DNA of 64,000 nt from Micavibrio sp. (GCA_012960155.1 DUBU01000014.1:51687-115686), one strand, 5' to 3'. Shown: positions 43,836 to 53,464, counted from the first letter of the stretch. The notes: generated from the letters alone by a model not told the origin. A program made the numbers and translations.

Positions 43836-45266
43836 ATGCGTACACAAGACACCGCGACCACAACCATTATCGGCGCTGGCTTTACAGGTATCTCGGTTGC
43901 CATTGAGCAAGCCAGAACCTATCACCGCCTTCAGCAGCAGAATCCTGTAAGACTGCCGCCTTTGACCATCCGTATCATCGACAAAAGCGGTGATTTCGGT
44001 ACAGGCCTGCCCTATAGCCACGACAGTGATATTTTCCTGCTGAACCAGCCGGCCTACGCCATGTCGCCTTTTGCAGATGACCCCGATCATTTTACCCGCT
44101 GGCTGCAAACGCAGGATAGTAACGCCACACAAGATGACTTTGCCAGCCGTAAGCAATACGGACAATATCTGCGTGATATCTTCAATCAGGCTGTGACTGA
44201 TCACCCCGATATCCGCTTTGAATGCATCACAGCAGAAGTCACCTCTATCGACCACAACACCGTACGCTTCAGCGTGAGTACCGCCGATAAAACCAAATAT
44301 AACACCAACACCCTTATCATTGCTGACGGTCACCAGCCCTCTGGTTTCCTACAGGAATACGCCCGTCATCCGCGATTTTTTGATACGCCCTATGACATCG
44401 AAAAAGCCCGTACGCTTCTGACAGGTAATACCCAAGGAGTATTGATCATAGGCACAGGCCAAAGCGCGATAGATGCCCTCGCCGTGCTCGATCACATTGG
44501 CTACCAAGGGCCGATCCACGCCGTGTCCCGCAATCTGGTAACCCCTTGGAAGTTTGAACCCGCCCTCTACAGACAAGACATTGCGCCATATGAATTCAAG
44601 ATTCTAACCCCCGAAACTATCTATGCGCAGAACGCGCAAACAGAAACAGCGCTAAAATCATTACTCAGCGCGGAAATTCGCGGCGCCGAGCACAGCGGCT
44701 ACGGCATCGCCCATGTCCTCACAGCCTATAACGAAACAGCCCTGCAATCCGCTTTCACAGCCGATAATATCGACGCGCTGCGCAGTCTATCCGCGCACAT
44801 CAAAGCGCTCTACAGCAATCCAACCCCGCCCCAGCGCTTTGCGCTATTGCAAAAACTACAAGCGAGCGGCCAATTGCATTACAGCCGCACAGGGGTCAGC
44901 GCCGCGCAGATCACTGACGCCGCAGACGGTTTTCACGTAAACGATGATACAGCTGCCCCGATCGCTCCTAAAATTTCTGCCATATTTAACGGTGCCAGCT
45001 GCGCGCGCTGTATTTGCGATCACGTAGGCGAAATCCTCTCCCCGCTACTGCGCGACGCTTTTGCAAAAGGCCTCGCCGCGCCCGCAGACTGTGCAAAAGC
45101 CGCACTAGCAGGCGAACAAATAACAAGCGGCCTCTACATTAACGGCCCTGCCACGAACAGCGAGCGCTGGGGCGTTGAGACTTTCCGCAAGGATAACCAG
45201 ACCACCGCGCGTAATGCCGTCCTGCGCACCCTGCAAAACTTTCTAACCAATGTTCAACCAACGTAA
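43836..45266 (+). CDS. FAD/NAD(P)-binding protein (COG4529-like)
   Basis: This 476-residue flavoprotein-like enzyme has an N-terminal FAD motif TTTIIGAGFTGISVAIEQA and a second nucleotide-binding motif GVLIIGTGQSAIDALAVL, with LPYSHDSDIFLLNQPAYAMSPFADDPDHFTRWL matching the PF13454 FAD-NAD(P)-binding family. Members are found with lysine/ornithine N-monooxygenase-like functions and other oxidations; the substrate here is unknown. The C-terminus has ARCICDHVGEIL with two cysteines. It is followed 22 bases later by a carboxymuconolactone decarboxylase-like gene, a likely two-gene operon. Confidence 0.85.
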   Translation: MRTQDTATTTIIGAGFTGISVAIEQARTYHRLQQQNPVRLPPLTIRIIDKSGDFGTGLPYSHDSDIFLLNQPAYAMSPFADDPDHFTRWLQTQDSNATQDDFASRKQYGQYLRDIFNQAVTDHPDIRFECITAEVTSIDHNTVRFSVSTADKTKYNTNTLIIADGHQPSGFLQEYARHPRFFDTPYDIEKARTLLTGNTQGVLIIGTGQSAIDALAVLDHIGYQGPIHAVSRNLVTPWKFEPALYRQDIAPYEFKILTPETIYAQNAQTETALKSLLSAEIRGAEHSGYGIAHVLTAYNETALQSAFTADNIDALRSLSAHIKALYSNPTPPQRFALLQKLQASGQLHYSRTGVSAAQITDAADGFHVNDDTAAPIAPKISAIFNGASCARCICDHVGEILSPLLRDAFAKGLAAPADCAKAALAGEQITSGLYINGPATNSERWGVETFRKDNQTTARNAVLRTLQNFLTNVQPT

Positions 45267-45288
45267 CCAACCCATGAAGGAGAAAACC

Positions 45289-45657
45289 ATGAGCAAAGTT
45301 GAAACATTTAATACCGAACGCAACGCCTACAACCAGATTTTGGCCAAATACGCCAATCAGGAGCAAAAACGCTTCTTCGGTCTGGATGCCGCCACCTATC
45401 AGGATAAAGGCCATCTGGATAAGAAAAGCAAAGAGCTTCTGGGCTTTGTCGCCTCGCTGGTACTGCGCTGCGATGACTGCATTCTCTACCACCTGATTGA
45501 ATGCCACAAAGCAGGCGTCACATCCGAAGAACTCGCCGAATCAGTCCAGATCGGTATGCTCGTCGGCGGCTCAATTACGATCCCGCATATTCGCCGCGCG
45601 ATGAAAATATGGGATGAGGAGCTGGTTAGCCAAGAAAAACAGTTCAATGCTGCCTAG
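45289..45657 (+). CDS. carboxymuconolactone decarboxylase (AhpD-like) family protein
   Basis: This 122-residue protein has the AhpD-like motif LVLRCDDCILYHLIECHKAGVT, with the CxxC redox pair and following His, and KSKELLGFVASLV before it. It is probably a thiol peroxidase-like or oxidoreductive enzyme, judging from the CxxC. I place the start at the ATG at 45289, preceded by AAGGAG at 45277-45282; earlier ATGs at 45250 and 45274 lie inside or near the upstream gene end. It is coupled to the flavoprotein gene and precedes holA by about 20 bases. Confidence 0.9.
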   Translation: MSKVETFNTERNAYNQILAKYANQEQKRFFGLDAATYQDKGHLDKKSKELLGFVASLVLRCDDCILYHLIECHKAGVTSEELAESVQIGMLVGGSITIPHIRRAMKIWDEELVSQEKQFNAA

Positions 45658-45678
45658 AATTACTCTAATCTGGAACGC

Positions 45679-46692
45679 ATGAAGCTGACATGGAAACAGA
45701 TTGAACCTTTCGTCAAAAGCCCTGACCCGAAGGCCCGTGTGATATTGGTCTACGGGCCTGATAACGGCTTGATGAAAGAGCGCGCCAAAACCATGGCATT
45801 GACAGTGGTGAGTGATATTAACGACCCCTTCAATGCCGTGACGCTCTCTGGCGACCAACTTCTGGATGATCCTGCCCGTCTCGCGGATGAGGCTGGCGCC
45901 ATGTCCATGATGGGCGGTGGCCGCTTGATCCGTATTGAGGATGCCGCCGATAAACTCGCGCCGCTTCTCAAAGACTACCTACAAGACCCCAGCCCCGATA
46001 ACCTTGTCATTATCGAGGCTGGCGAGCTTGGCCCTAAATCGCCGCTCCGCGCGCTGTGTGAAAAGGCTGATAACGCCGCCGCCCTGCCATGCTATGTGGA
46101 AGACGAGCGCGCTGTCTCTGGCTTGATCCGCGATATGGTGCGCGAGTCAGGCAAGCGCATTAACGGTGATGCTGTTACATGGCTCGCCTCGAACATCGCG
46201 GGTGACCGCGCCCGTGCACGCGGCGAGATTGATAAGCTGATCCTGTATATGGGCGCTGAAGAGCAAATTACTATCGACCACGTCATTGCTTGTTGTGGCG
46301 AAGCAGGCGCCCAAAGCCTTGATGATCTGGTCTACAGCGTCGCCTCGGGAAATAAACCGGGAGATGCCATGCGTGCCTATCACAAACTGATCGAGGAAGG
46401 CATTCCCGTCATCGCCATACTGCGCGCCCTGCAAAATCATTTCAGAAAACTACACTACATCAAGGCACGTATTGCAGAAGGTGATACAGTGGACGAAGCT
46501 ATCAAGACGCTAACCCCACCTTTATTTTTTAAGCTCGCCGACCCGTTCAAAGCGCAAGTCAAACGCTGGCCTCTCGGTACGCTGGAAAAAATTCTCGCCC
46601 GCCTCGCCGACATCGAAGCCGACACGAAGAAAACAGGCACCCCCGTAGAAACCCTCTGCGGCCAAGCAATATTGGGCATTAGCGCTCGTTAG
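45679..46692 (+). CDS. holA: DNA polymerase III delta subunit HolA
   Basis: This 337-residue protein is the clamp-loader wrench subunit. It shows the family pattern: VILVYGPDNGLMKERAKTMAL (no Walker A), AGAMSMMGGGRLIRIEDA, LVIIEAGELGPKSPLRALCE, GDRARARGEIDKLILYMG and VEALAR-like C-terminal helices. It works with DnaX and HolB to load the beta clamp at replication forks. It lies close downstream of the AhpD-like gene and converges on the 46679 gene with a 14-base overlap. Confidence 0.93.
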   Translation: MKLTWKQIEPFVKSPDPKARVILVYGPDNGLMKERAKTMALTVVSDINDPFNAVTLSGDQLLDDPARLADEAGAMSMMGGGRLIRIEDAADKLAPLLKDYLQDPSPDNLVIIEAGELGPKSPLRALCEKADNAAALPCYVEDERAVSGLIRDMVRESGKRINGDAVTWLASNIAGDRARARGEIDKLILYMGAEEQITIDHVIACCGEAGAQSLDDLVYSVASGNKPGDAMRAYHKLIEEGIPVIAILRALQNHFRKLHYIKARIAEGDTVDEAIKTLTPPLFFKLADPFKAQVKRWPLGTLEKILARLADIEADTKKTGTPVETLCGQAILGISAR

Positions 46693-47077
46693 AAGACCAA
46701 GCCGCTATCTTAGATTCATACGCTCTCTGCGAAACTTCATCTGACTGTGTGCGAAGTCGTTTGCCACAGCTATTGACCGAAGACATAGAATATACGTAGC
46801 GCTCAGGCCTATGCTCATCTGCACTTGCTTTATAGACACAATGCACCTGCGTATGAGCAACCATTATCTGTTCCATACTAATAATTGTACAGTTCTGCGG
46901 GAAATTTAAATCAGATTTTTCAATGCTATTAGACAAAGCACGCTCAATAAGCTCAACCTTACTTAAGAAACGCTTTTCATCAAAGCAGAGACCGGCCTCT
47001 TTCATGCCCTGCCACGTGAAAAACATCACTATAAATAAAGCAATATATATCCATTTATTTTGAAAAATTTGCTTCAT
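46679..47077 (-). CDS. small membrane-anchored protein of unknown function
   Basis: From the ATG at 47077 this is 132 residues with one N-terminal membrane helix (WIYIALFIVMFFTWQGM) and a periplasmic or cytosolic tail with several cysteines (GLCFDEK, PQNCTII, VHCVYK, SCGKR). The region is AT-rich compared with neighbouring genes. A longer frame from 47143 would add a second hydrophobic stretch, but its ATG falls inside a large palindrome (47123-47202), so it is less likely. Function unknown. It is downstream of parB on the same strand, beyond the palindrome. Confidence 0.6.
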   Translation of the reverse strand: MKQIFQNKWIYIALFIVMFFTWQGMKEAGLCFDEKRFLSKVELIERALSNSIEKSDLNFPQNCTIISMEQIMVAHTQVHCVYKASADEHRPERYVYSMSSVNSCGKRLRTQSDEVSQRAYESKIAAWSSNER

Positions 47078-47122
47078 AAGCGACTGATAAATCAGATTTA
47101 CGGCCAAAATAAGAACAAACAG

Positions 47123-47202
47123 CGTTTTGTTTAGGCTAGGCATGAAGGGCGCGGCGTACTACAGGTACGTAAGCCCTGAAATAACACCGCCTAAACAGAA
47201 CG
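47123..47202. repeat. 80-base cruciform-like inverted repeat after parB
   Basis: Fourteen-base arms CGTTTTGTTTAGGC (47123-47136) and GCCTAAACAGAACG (47189-47202) pair with one G.U. Inside, AGGGC/GCCCT (47146-47150/47173-47177) and CGTAC/GTACG (47155-47159/47165-47169) continue the stem. It follows the parB stop (47212). A second hairpin AGAACG/CGTTCT (47197-47202/47208-47213) covers that stop and competes for the outer arm. I do not see other copies in the window. Confidence 0.6.
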
Positions 47203-47211
47203 ATGGCCGTT

Positions 47212-48156
47212 CTAGCCTTCTTGAGTGCGCCCGGGGAAATGACTCAAACGGTGCAAAACCTCATCCAGCTGATCAAGCGATTTATAGCTGATCTTCATCA
47301 CACCAGCACCTTTGCTGCCTTTGGCATCAATAGACACTTTCATGCCGATAGCATTCGAAACTTCTTCCTCTAGCGCGACTGTATCGACATCTTTGGCGAT
47401 TTTGGCCTTTTTCTTGCCTTTTACCGCCTTACCGGCCGCGAAATCTGCTGCCAACTGCTCGGCCGCACGGACACTAAGACCTTGTTCTACAATAATTTTT
47501 GCTAATGCCTCAGGATCATCCGCCGTAATCAGCGTTCTGGCATGACCCATGGTCAATTTACCATCCTTCAACATTTCCAGAACTTTGGACGGCAGCATCA
47601 AAAGGCGCATCATATTGGCCACATGGCTACGAGACTTACCCAAAATAGCCGCGGCCTTTTCTTGCGTATGGCCAAACTCTTCCACCAGCTGCTTATAACC
47701 ACGCGCTTCGTCGATCGGGTTCAGATCTTCACGCTGCAAGTTCTCGATAAGCGCTATTTCCAGCGCCTGTTCATCATTCAATTCTTTAATGATTACAGGG
47801 ACTTCGTGCAGCTGCGCAATTTGTGACGCGCGCCAGCGGCGTTCACCTGCGATAATTTCGAACGTGCCGTCAAAACCGGGCTTCTTACGAACCACCAAAG
47901 GCTGCAAAACGCCATGAACAGAGATTGATTCGGCCAGCTCTTTCAATGATTCATCATTAAAATTACGGCGCGGCTGATATGTACCGGGCTCCAGCTGATC
48001 CAGACCAACCATCGTGCGCTCGGCACCAGGCGTGTGACCATCAGGGTCTGCCTGCGGGTATACACCTTCTTCATCTTCGAACAAGGCATTCAGGCCACGG
48101 CCCAGACCACGTTTTTTGGAATCTACTGGTTTTTCTTCGGTCATACTATCACTCAT
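47212..48156 (-). CDS. parB: chromosome partitioning protein ParB
   Basis: This 314-residue CTPase and DNA-binding protein has the ParB/Srx N-domain (MVGLDQLEPGTYQPRRNF, IIAGERRWRASQIAQL with the CTP-binding GERRxRA) and the helix-turn-helix KAAAILGKSRSHVANMMRLL, which binds parS. The C-terminal dimerisation region ends near DEVLHRLSHF. The N-terminus KKRGLGRGLNALFED contains the ParA-activating arginine-rich tail. Its targets are probably the parS-like palindromes in the genes just upstream (49425, 50404, 52398, 53256). It lies 36 bases after parA. Confidence 0.97.
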   Translation of the reverse strand: MSDSMTEEKPVDSKKRGLGRGLNALFEDEEGVYPQADPDGHTPGAERTMVGLDQLEPGTYQPRRNFNDESLKELAESISVHGVLQPLVVRKKPGFDGTFEIIAGERRWRASQIAQLHEVPVIIKELNDEQALEIALIENLQREDLNPIDEARGYKQLVEEFGHTQEKAAAILGKSRSHVANMMRLLMLPSKVLEMLKDGKLTMGHARTLITADDPEALAKIIVEQGLSVRAAEQLAADFAAGKAVKGKKKAKIAKDVDTVALEEEVSNAIGMKVSIDAKGSKGAGVMKISYKSLDQLDEVLHRLSHFPGRTQEG

Positions 48157-48192
48157 AGCTATCGTTCACTCACACACAAAAAGAATTAGAAT

Positions 48193-49092
48193 TTACGCGG
48201 CCGCGCGGCGTTCAGCCTTCAAACGGCGCTCTCTTTTTAGCACTTCACTGGCCAAATGGATATAGGCTTGCGCCCCGGGACAGCGCATATCATACACAAT
48301 CGCAGGCAAACCATAGGACGGCGCCTCGGATACACGCACATTACGCGGAATAACTGTTTTATAAACCTTATCACCAAAATACTCGCGCACATCCTCTGCG
48401 ACCATAGCCGTCAGATTGTTACGCTTGTCATACATCGTCAGCAGCACGCCATGGATATCCAGTGACGGGTTATAATGCTTACGCACGCGCTCGATTGTCT
48501 TAACCAGATGACTCAAACCTTCCAGCGCATAAAACTCGCACTGCAGCGGGACAACCACCGAATCAGTCGCTACAAGCGCATTCAACGTCAAAAGGTTCAA
48601 TGACGGCGGGCAGTCCATTATAATATAATCATAAGGCAGGTTCGTGCTAAACGCCTCGCGCAGTCGATATTCACGGCGCTCTGATGTTACCAGCTCGATT
48701 TCAGCACCTGACAAGTGAATAGAGGACGGCGCCACAGATAAACCAGGCACACGGGTTTCCTGCACAACATCCATAATATTCACTTCACCAAACAGCACGT
48801 TATACATGCTCTTGCTTAGGCTGGAACGACGCACGCCCAAACCAGTCGAAGCATTACCCTGCGGATCAAGATCGACCAGCAAAACACGCATACCAACGGC
48901 GCTCATAGCTGTCGCCAGATTAATCGCCGTTGTCGTCTTCCCTACACCACCTTTTTGGTTACATACAGCAAAGATTCGCGGCCTTGACTTGACTGTCAAA
49001 GCACCGGAAGTCGAATTATTGCTAGTGCTGGAAAACGGTTTATGCATAGGCCGCTCGCTTCTGTTCTCTGATTTTCGGATTGGCCCTATCAT
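48193..49092 (-). CDS. parA: chromosome partitioning ATPase ParA
   Basis: This 299-residue deviant-Walker ATPase has IFAVCNQKGGVGKTTTAINLATA, VLLVDLDPQGNASTGLG and YIIMDCPPSLNLLTLNAL. It forms the nucleoid-bound gradient that moves ParB-parS complexes. A 29-residue Ser/Asn-rich N-terminal extension precedes the fold; translation may begin at 49092 or at the ATG at 49047. parB follows 36 bases downstream, and rsmG precedes it with 35 bases. Confidence 0.97.
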   Translation of the reverse strand: MIGPIRKSENRSERPMHKPFSSTSNNSTSGALTVKSRPRIFAVCNQKGGVGKTTTAINLATAMSAVGMRVLLVDLDPQGNASTGLGVRRSSLSKSMYNVLFGEVNIMDVVQETRVPGLSVAPSSIHLSGAEIELVTSERREYRLREAFSTNLPYDYIIMDCPPSLNLLTLNALVATDSVVVPLQCEFYALEGLSHLVKTIERVRKHYNPSLDIHGVLLTMYDKRNNLTAMVAEDVREYFGDKVYKTVIPRNVRVSEAPSYGLPAIVYDMRCPGAQAYIHLASEVLKRERRLKAERRAAA

Positions 49093-49127
49093 GGCCCAAG
49101 AGTCGGCCTGCGGTCAAGCAAAAGCCT

Positions 49128-49775
49128 TCAAGACTCTGAATTTACGGACAGATTCGTTATGCGCAAAATACAGGCGCTCGCCTCCGTCTCGCTTTGTATT
49201 TTTTCATACTCAAAAGAGTAATTTTCCTGCGCCTCTTCTATCTCGTTATCGGCACGCTCGCCCTTCATAAATAGCATCACTAGATCAGGATTTTGATCTG
49301 CATAAGGAAGCGCAAAACGCAACAACTTATCCAGAGACGCAAGCGCCCTTGCAGATAGAACATCGGGGATAGAATCCAGCGCAGCCGATTCGATCCGCTG
49401 ATTCACTACTGTTATCGGTGTGGATGTTTCACGTGAAACAGTGGATAAAAATGTGCATTTCCGTTGATCAGATTCAACTAACGAAACTTTTACATCTGGG
49501 CGCGCCATAGCAATGACCAAGCCAGGAAACCCTGCCCCGCTACCAAAATCAACCAACACTTTGGCAGAGTCAGGCACATATTGAACAACCTGCAAGGAAT
49601 CATCGATATGACGAAATCGAGCATCATCAATTGTATTGCGGCTCACAAGATTAATAGAGCGCTGCCATTTTTTTAGCAGCGCTTCATAACCGTCCAGCTT
49701 CTCTTCAAGGGATAATTCAGGCAACGCGTTTCTCTTTATGTTCAGGCTTCTTAACATGACGAAGCAGCGCGACAA
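49128..49775 (-). CDS. rsmG: 16S rRNA (guanine-527-N7) methyltransferase RsmG/GidB
   Basis: This methyltransferase has the SAM motif [21 protein letters not shown] and [15 protein letters not shown], with [21 protein letters not shown] before it. The frame opened at 49775 overlaps mnmG by 59 bases. Starts at ATG 49757 (41-base overlap) or TTG 49724 (eight-base overlap, AAAGAG before it) are more economical; the short one lacks only a few residues of the N-terminal helix. A perfect parS-like palindrome (49425-49440) lies inside and encodes VSRET. It is coupled to mnmG. Confidence 0.94.
   Translation of the reverse strand: MSRCFVMLRSLNIKRNALPELSLEEKLDGYEALLKKWQRSINLVSRNTIDDARFRHIDDSLQVVQYVPDSAKVLVDFGSGAGFPGLVIAMARPDVKVSLVESDQRKCTFLSTVSRETSTPITVVNQRIESAALDSIPDVLSARALASLDKLLRFALPYADQNPDLVMLFMKGERADNEIEEAQENYSFEYEKIQSETEASACILRITNLSVNSES
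49425..49440. promoter_or_regulatory. parS site, exact consensus, in rsmG
   Basis: TGTTTCACGTGAAACA is an exact 16-base parS palindrome, the binding site of ParB. It lies within rsmG, about 1.3 kb from the parB start, and encodes VSRET on the minus strand. Confidence 0.9.
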
Positions 49776-51618
49776 CAGCTGCCGGCGTTACACCGGGAAT
49801 GCGGGACGCCGCACCCAGAGTTTCAGGCTTAGCCGCTTTCAGCTTCTGACGCACCTCAGACGACAAAGAGCCCACAGCATCGTAATCTAAATCAGCGGGC
49901 AGAACCAAAGCCTCATCCTTTTTAAACGCGGCTATATCCGCCTCATGGCGCTCCATATACCCGCTATACAGCGCATCGCACTCAATCTGCTCAACAATGT
50001 CGGCACGGATAGATTTCAGATCAGGCCATATCTCACATAACTGTTCCCAATTAACATGCGGGTAACCAAGCAGATCAAATGCCGAGCGGCGAATACCATC
50101 CTGATTGATATTCAAGCCCTTACCCTTAAGCTCATTAGGTGTAGCAATGGAATCCTGAACCATCTGGCGCGCCTCAGACAATAGCGCCGCCTTCTCTTCC
50201 CAGAACACTTTACGCTCATGACCGATACAGCCAACTTCTAGACCGCGCGGCGTAAGACGCTGGTCAGCATTATCAGCTCGCAAACGCAGGCGGTACTCAG
50301 CGCGGCTAGTAAACATACGGTACGGCTCTGGCGCACCGTAATTGGTCAAATCATCGATCAGCACGCCAATATAGGCCTCTGTACGATCGAGCGTAAACGG
50401 CGCTGATTCACGTGAAACATCACGGATTTTAAGGGCTGCATTAAGGCCGGCCATCAAGCCTTGCGCCCCTGCTTCCTCATATCCGGTCGTACCATTAATC
50501 TGACCCGCCAGGTACAAACCACCCACGCGCTTGCTTTCTAGCGCCTTGGTCAGGTCGCGCGGATCAACATAATCATATTCAATCGCATAGCCCCACTCGA
50601 ACACTTCCGCATTCTCAAGGCCTGGAATTGTCTTTAAAATCTGCGCCTGAACCTCAACAGGCAAAGACGTCGAAATACCGTTCGGGTAAACGGTATGATC
50701 ATCTAGTCCTTCTGGCTCTAGGAAAATCTGGTGACGCTCTTTATCGGCAAAGCGCATGATCTTGTCTTCTATAGACGGGCAGTATCGTGGCCCTGTGCCT
50801 TTGATCTGGCCTGAGTACATGGCAGAGCGATGTATGTTATCCGCGATGACTTTATGCGTCTCTGTATTAGTATACGTGATGTGGCAATTAATCTGCGGCA
50901 CGTGAATCACATCATTCATAAACGAGAACGGTACAGGCGGATTATCCCCTGGCTGTTCTTCGGTGACAGACCAGTCAATAGTACGCCCATCAATACGCGC
51001 AGGCGTGCCTGTTTTCAAGCGTCCAAGCGGAAACTCAAGCCTATCAAGGGTTTCAGCGAGGCCTATCGTTGGCTCTTCACCCACACGACCAGCGGGGATC
51101 TTCTCTTCCCCACGGTGAATAAGTCCGCGCAGGAATGTACCTGTTGTCAGCACCACAGCCTTACAATCAAATACACGGCTATCGATTGTTTTGAGTCCTT
51201 CCACATTATTGGAATCATCAAGAATCAAATCATCCGCCGCCCCCTCAACCAAAGTCAGGTTCGGGTAATCATTCAAAATCACCTGCATCGCGTCACGATA
51301 CAGTTTACGATCTGCCTGCGCGCGCGGCCCGCGCACAGCAGGCCCTTTTGAAGCGTTGAGCATACGGTACTGAATACCCGCACGGTCTATAACACGCCCC
51401 ATCAAACCGTCCAGCGCGTCAATTTCGCGCACCAAGTGCCCCTTACCTAGACCACCGATGGCTGGATTACAAGACATCACGCCGATCGTAGAGAGCTTAT
51501 GCGAAAAAAGTGCCGTTTTCGCGCCCATACGCGCGGCAGCTGCCGCAGCCTCACATCCCGCGTGGCCACCGCCAACAACAATCACATCAAATTCTAAACT
51601 TTGGGGGTCATTACTCAT
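49717..51618 (-). CDS. mnmG: tRNA uridine-5-carboxymethylaminomethyl modification enzyme MnmG/GidA
   Basis: This 633-residue FAD enzyme has [23 protein letters not shown] at the N-terminus, the family motif [37 protein letters not shown], and the C-terminal [25 protein letters not shown] and tRNA-binding helical region. Together with MnmE it makes (c)mnm5 at the wobble uridine of certain tRNAs. It is followed by rsmG with an overlap. A parS-like palindrome (50404-50419) inside encodes VSRES. Confidence 0.98.
   Translation of the reverse strand: MSNDPQSLEFDVIVVGGGHAGCEAAAAAARMGAKTALFSHKLSTIGVMSCNPAIGGLGKGHLVREIDALDGLMGRVIDRAGIQYRMLNASKGPAVRGPRAQADRKLYRDAMQVILNDYPNLTLVEGAADDLILDDSNNVEGLKTIDSRVFDCKAVVLTTGTFLRGLIHRGEEKIPAGRVGEEPTIGLAETLDRLEFPLGRLKTGTPARIDGRTIDWSVTEEQPGDNPPVPFSFMNDVIHVPQINCHITYTNTETHKVIADNIHRSAMYSGQIKGTGPRYCPSIEDKIMRFADKERHQIFLEPEGLDDHTVYPNGISTSLPVEVQAQILKTIPGLENAEVFEWGYAIEYDYVDPRDLTKALESKRVGGLYLAGQINGTTGYEEAGAQGLMAGLNAALKIRDVSRESAPFTLDRTEAYIGVLIDDLTNYGAPEPYRMFTSRAEYRLRLRADNADQRLTPRGLEVGCIGHERKVFWEEKAALLSEARQMVQDSIATPNELKGKGLNINQDGIRRSAFDLLGYPHVNWEQLCEIWPDLKSIRADIVEQIECDALYSGYMERHEADIAAFKKDEALVLPADLDYDAVGSLSSEVRQKLKAAKPETLGAASRIPGVTPAAVVALLRHVKKPEHKEKRVA
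50404..50419. promoter_or_regulatory. parS-like site, one mismatch, in mnmG
   Basis: TGATTCACGTGAAACA differs from the parS consensus only at position 3. It encodes VSRES in mnmG. Confidence 0.8.
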
Positions 51619-51710
51619 GCAGGGTTTATATATTTTTTTCTTGTAAAAATCCAGCTTTTTAGGATATATGACAAATTAATTTTACAACCAAGGCATAAAG
51701 GACCTTCATC

Positions 51711-52088
51711 ATGTATAAAGAAGCAGCCCCCTATCAAGAACCTGATATGAGCAACATGCGCCGTCTAACAGCGGAAAAAATTCGCCGCGATCGTCTTAAA
51801 GCAGCACATCCATCTTTTGCTAAAGGCCTAGACAGTGCCTTAGCCGCCACAGAAACTTTTAGAGAAGCAGCTAGCGGCAACACTGCGACTGAAATGCGTG
51901 TATTTGTAATGCGTATGTTTGAAGCTGCCATAGCAAATGACGATACAATTAACGGTAGCGCTAAAACTGTGTGCGAAATCGCTGCTGAAATGCGTGATTA
52001 CGCTGCTGGGGCCGGACTAGATACAGCAGCTTTGCATCAAGTAGCAGAAACAATCCGTACATCTGCCAAAGCATTTGTACTGCGCTAA
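51711..52088 (+). CDS. small hypothetical helical protein
   Basis: This 125-residue protein is largely helical (about 30-120) with no signal peptide or motif I recognise: FAKGLDSALAATETFREAA, TEMRVFVMRMFEAAIANDDTINGSAKTVCEIAAEMRDYA and HQVAETIRTSAKAFVLR. The ribosome site AAAGGA precedes the ATG. It is read opposite to mnmG and mnmE in the gap between them; its stop abuts that of mnmE (52089). Function unknown. Confidence 0.7.
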   Translation: MYKEAAPYQEPDMSNMRRLTAEKIRRDRLKAAHPSFAKGLDSALAATETFREAASGNTATEMRVFVMRMFEAAIANDDTINGSAKTVCEIAAEMRDYAAGAGLDTAALHQVAETIRTSAKAFVLR

Positions 52089-53435
52089 TTACTTTCCGAT
52101 ACAAAAATCACTAAAGATCACGTCGAGCAAATCTTCGACGTGAACTTTGCCTGTAATACGCCCTAGACAACGCATTGCCAGACGAACATCCTCAGCCACA
52201 AGCTCAGGTAAAGTCGCACTCTCTGCCCTTTGCAAGCATGACAAACACTCCTGAAGCGCTGTACGGTGGCGTTCCCGCGTGAGTGACGGCGCATTACGAT
52301 CACCAATAACGACATCTATTTTGGCCTTGATCGCGGAAAGCAGCTCTGTGATTCCATCTCCGAGATTCGCAGAAATATGGATTCCTTCCTCAGCAGATGA
52401 TTCACGTGAAACAATTTTGTCAGCTTTATTCCAAACGATCAGTGAACGATCATCGGCTAGTGCCATGGTATGCTCATCCTTTTGCGGCAACTCAGACCCA
52501 TCAAAAAGAAGAATTTTCAAATCGGCAGCCTGCGCACGCGCCATGGCACGGCGTATCCCCTCACCCTCTACGATATCATGCCCGCTATCACCAAGCTGCT
52601 CTGGGCGTAAACCCGCAGTATCGGAAAGAATGACAGGATACCCTGCTATATCTAGATGCACCTCAATCACATCGCGCGTAGTGCCTGCCATGTCAGAAAC
52701 AATCGCGACATCACGCTGTGCCAGTGTATTTACCAAAGAAGACTTACCCGCATTAGGCGCGCCGATAACTGCAATCTGGATACCATCGCGTAAACGCTCC
52801 CCGCGGCGGCCATCATTTAAATGCGCATCGATTTCAGTTTCTAGAACTTTCAGCGCGTTCATAACATCCGGCGAGACACCATCAGGCATATCTTCGTCAG
52901 GAAATTCAATATCAGCCTCTAAATGCGCCAGATGAGATTTTAAGCGCTGCGCCCAATCTTCATATAAAGAAGACAAACTGCCACCCAGCTGCGCCAAAGC
53001 CTGATCTTTTTGTAAACTTGTTTCGGCATGAATGAGATCGGCAACAGCCTCAGCCTCGGTTAAATCCATCTTGCCATTTTCAAAAGCACGGCGCGTAAAC
53101 TCCCCTGGCTCTGCCATGCGGTGACCTTTTTGCGCCTCTAACGCTTCGAGCAAGGAGCGCACCACAGCCATTCCGCCATGCAGATAGTACTCCACCACAT
53201 CTTCGCCCGTAAAACTCGCTGGCGCCTTAAAATAGACCGCCATGCCCTCATCTATCGTTTCACGTGAAACAGGATTACATAATCTAGCCAAACGCACCCG
53301 ACGTGGCGCAAACGCAGAGCCTGATTCACCGCTTAACAGTTCCAAAGATGTCAAAGAATCGTTTCCCGATACCCTGACAACTGCAATACCACCTTTACCT
53401 GCAGGCGATGCCAGTGCGTAGATCGTATCAACCAT
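52089..53435 (-). CDS. mnmE: tRNA modification GTPase MnmE/TrmE
   Basis: This 448-residue GTPase has the N-terminal folate-binding domain (MVDTIYALASPAGKGGIAVVRVSG, FTRRAFENGKMDLTEAEAVADLIHAET), the G domain (GAPNAGKSSLVNTL, SDMAGTTRDVI, LSDTAGLRP, VWNKAD) and the C-terminal CIGK. It activates MnmG in tRNA wobble uridine modification. Two parS-like palindromes lie inside it. DUF6489 lies 29 bases upstream on the same strand. Confidence 0.98.
   Translation of the reverse strand: MVDTIYALASPAGKGGIAVVRVSGNDSLTSLELLSGESGSAFAPRRVRLARLCNPVSRETIDEGMAVYFKAPASFTGEDVVEYYLHGGMAVVRSLLEALEAQKGHRMAEPGEFTRRAFENGKMDLTEAEAVADLIHAETSLQKDQALAQLGGSLSSLYEDWAQRLKSHLAHLEADIEFPDEDMPDGVSPDVMNALKVLETEIDAHLNDGRRGERLRDGIQIAVIGAPNAGKSSLVNTLAQRDVAIVSDMAGTTRDVIEVHLDIAGYPVILSDTAGLRPEQLGDSGHDIVEGEGIRRAMARAQAADLKILLFDGSELPQKDEHTMALADDRSLIVWNKADKIVSRESSAEEGIHISANLGDGITELLSAIKAKIDVVIGDRNAPSLTRERHRTALQECLSCLQRAESATLPELVAEDVRLAMRCLGRITGKVHVEDLLDVIFSDFCIGK
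52398..52413. promoter_or_regulatory. parS-like site, one mismatch, in mnmE
   Basis: TGATTCACGTGAAACA, the same variant as the mnmG copy, encodes VSRES in mnmE. Confidence 0.8.
53256..53271. promoter_or_regulatory. parS-like site, one mismatch, in mnmE N-terminal region
   Basis: CGTTTCACGTGAAACA differs from consensus only at position 1. It encodes VSRET near the N-terminal third of mnmE and is the outermost of the four copies. Confidence 0.8.
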
Positions 53436-53464
53436 AGCGTAAAACTTCTAAGTTACTGATATAA

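Noticed and set aside
47123-47202. Integron attC site
   Set aside because: The GTTTAGGC...GCCTAAAC arms are in the opposite order from attC core sites, and there is no integrase or gene cassette.
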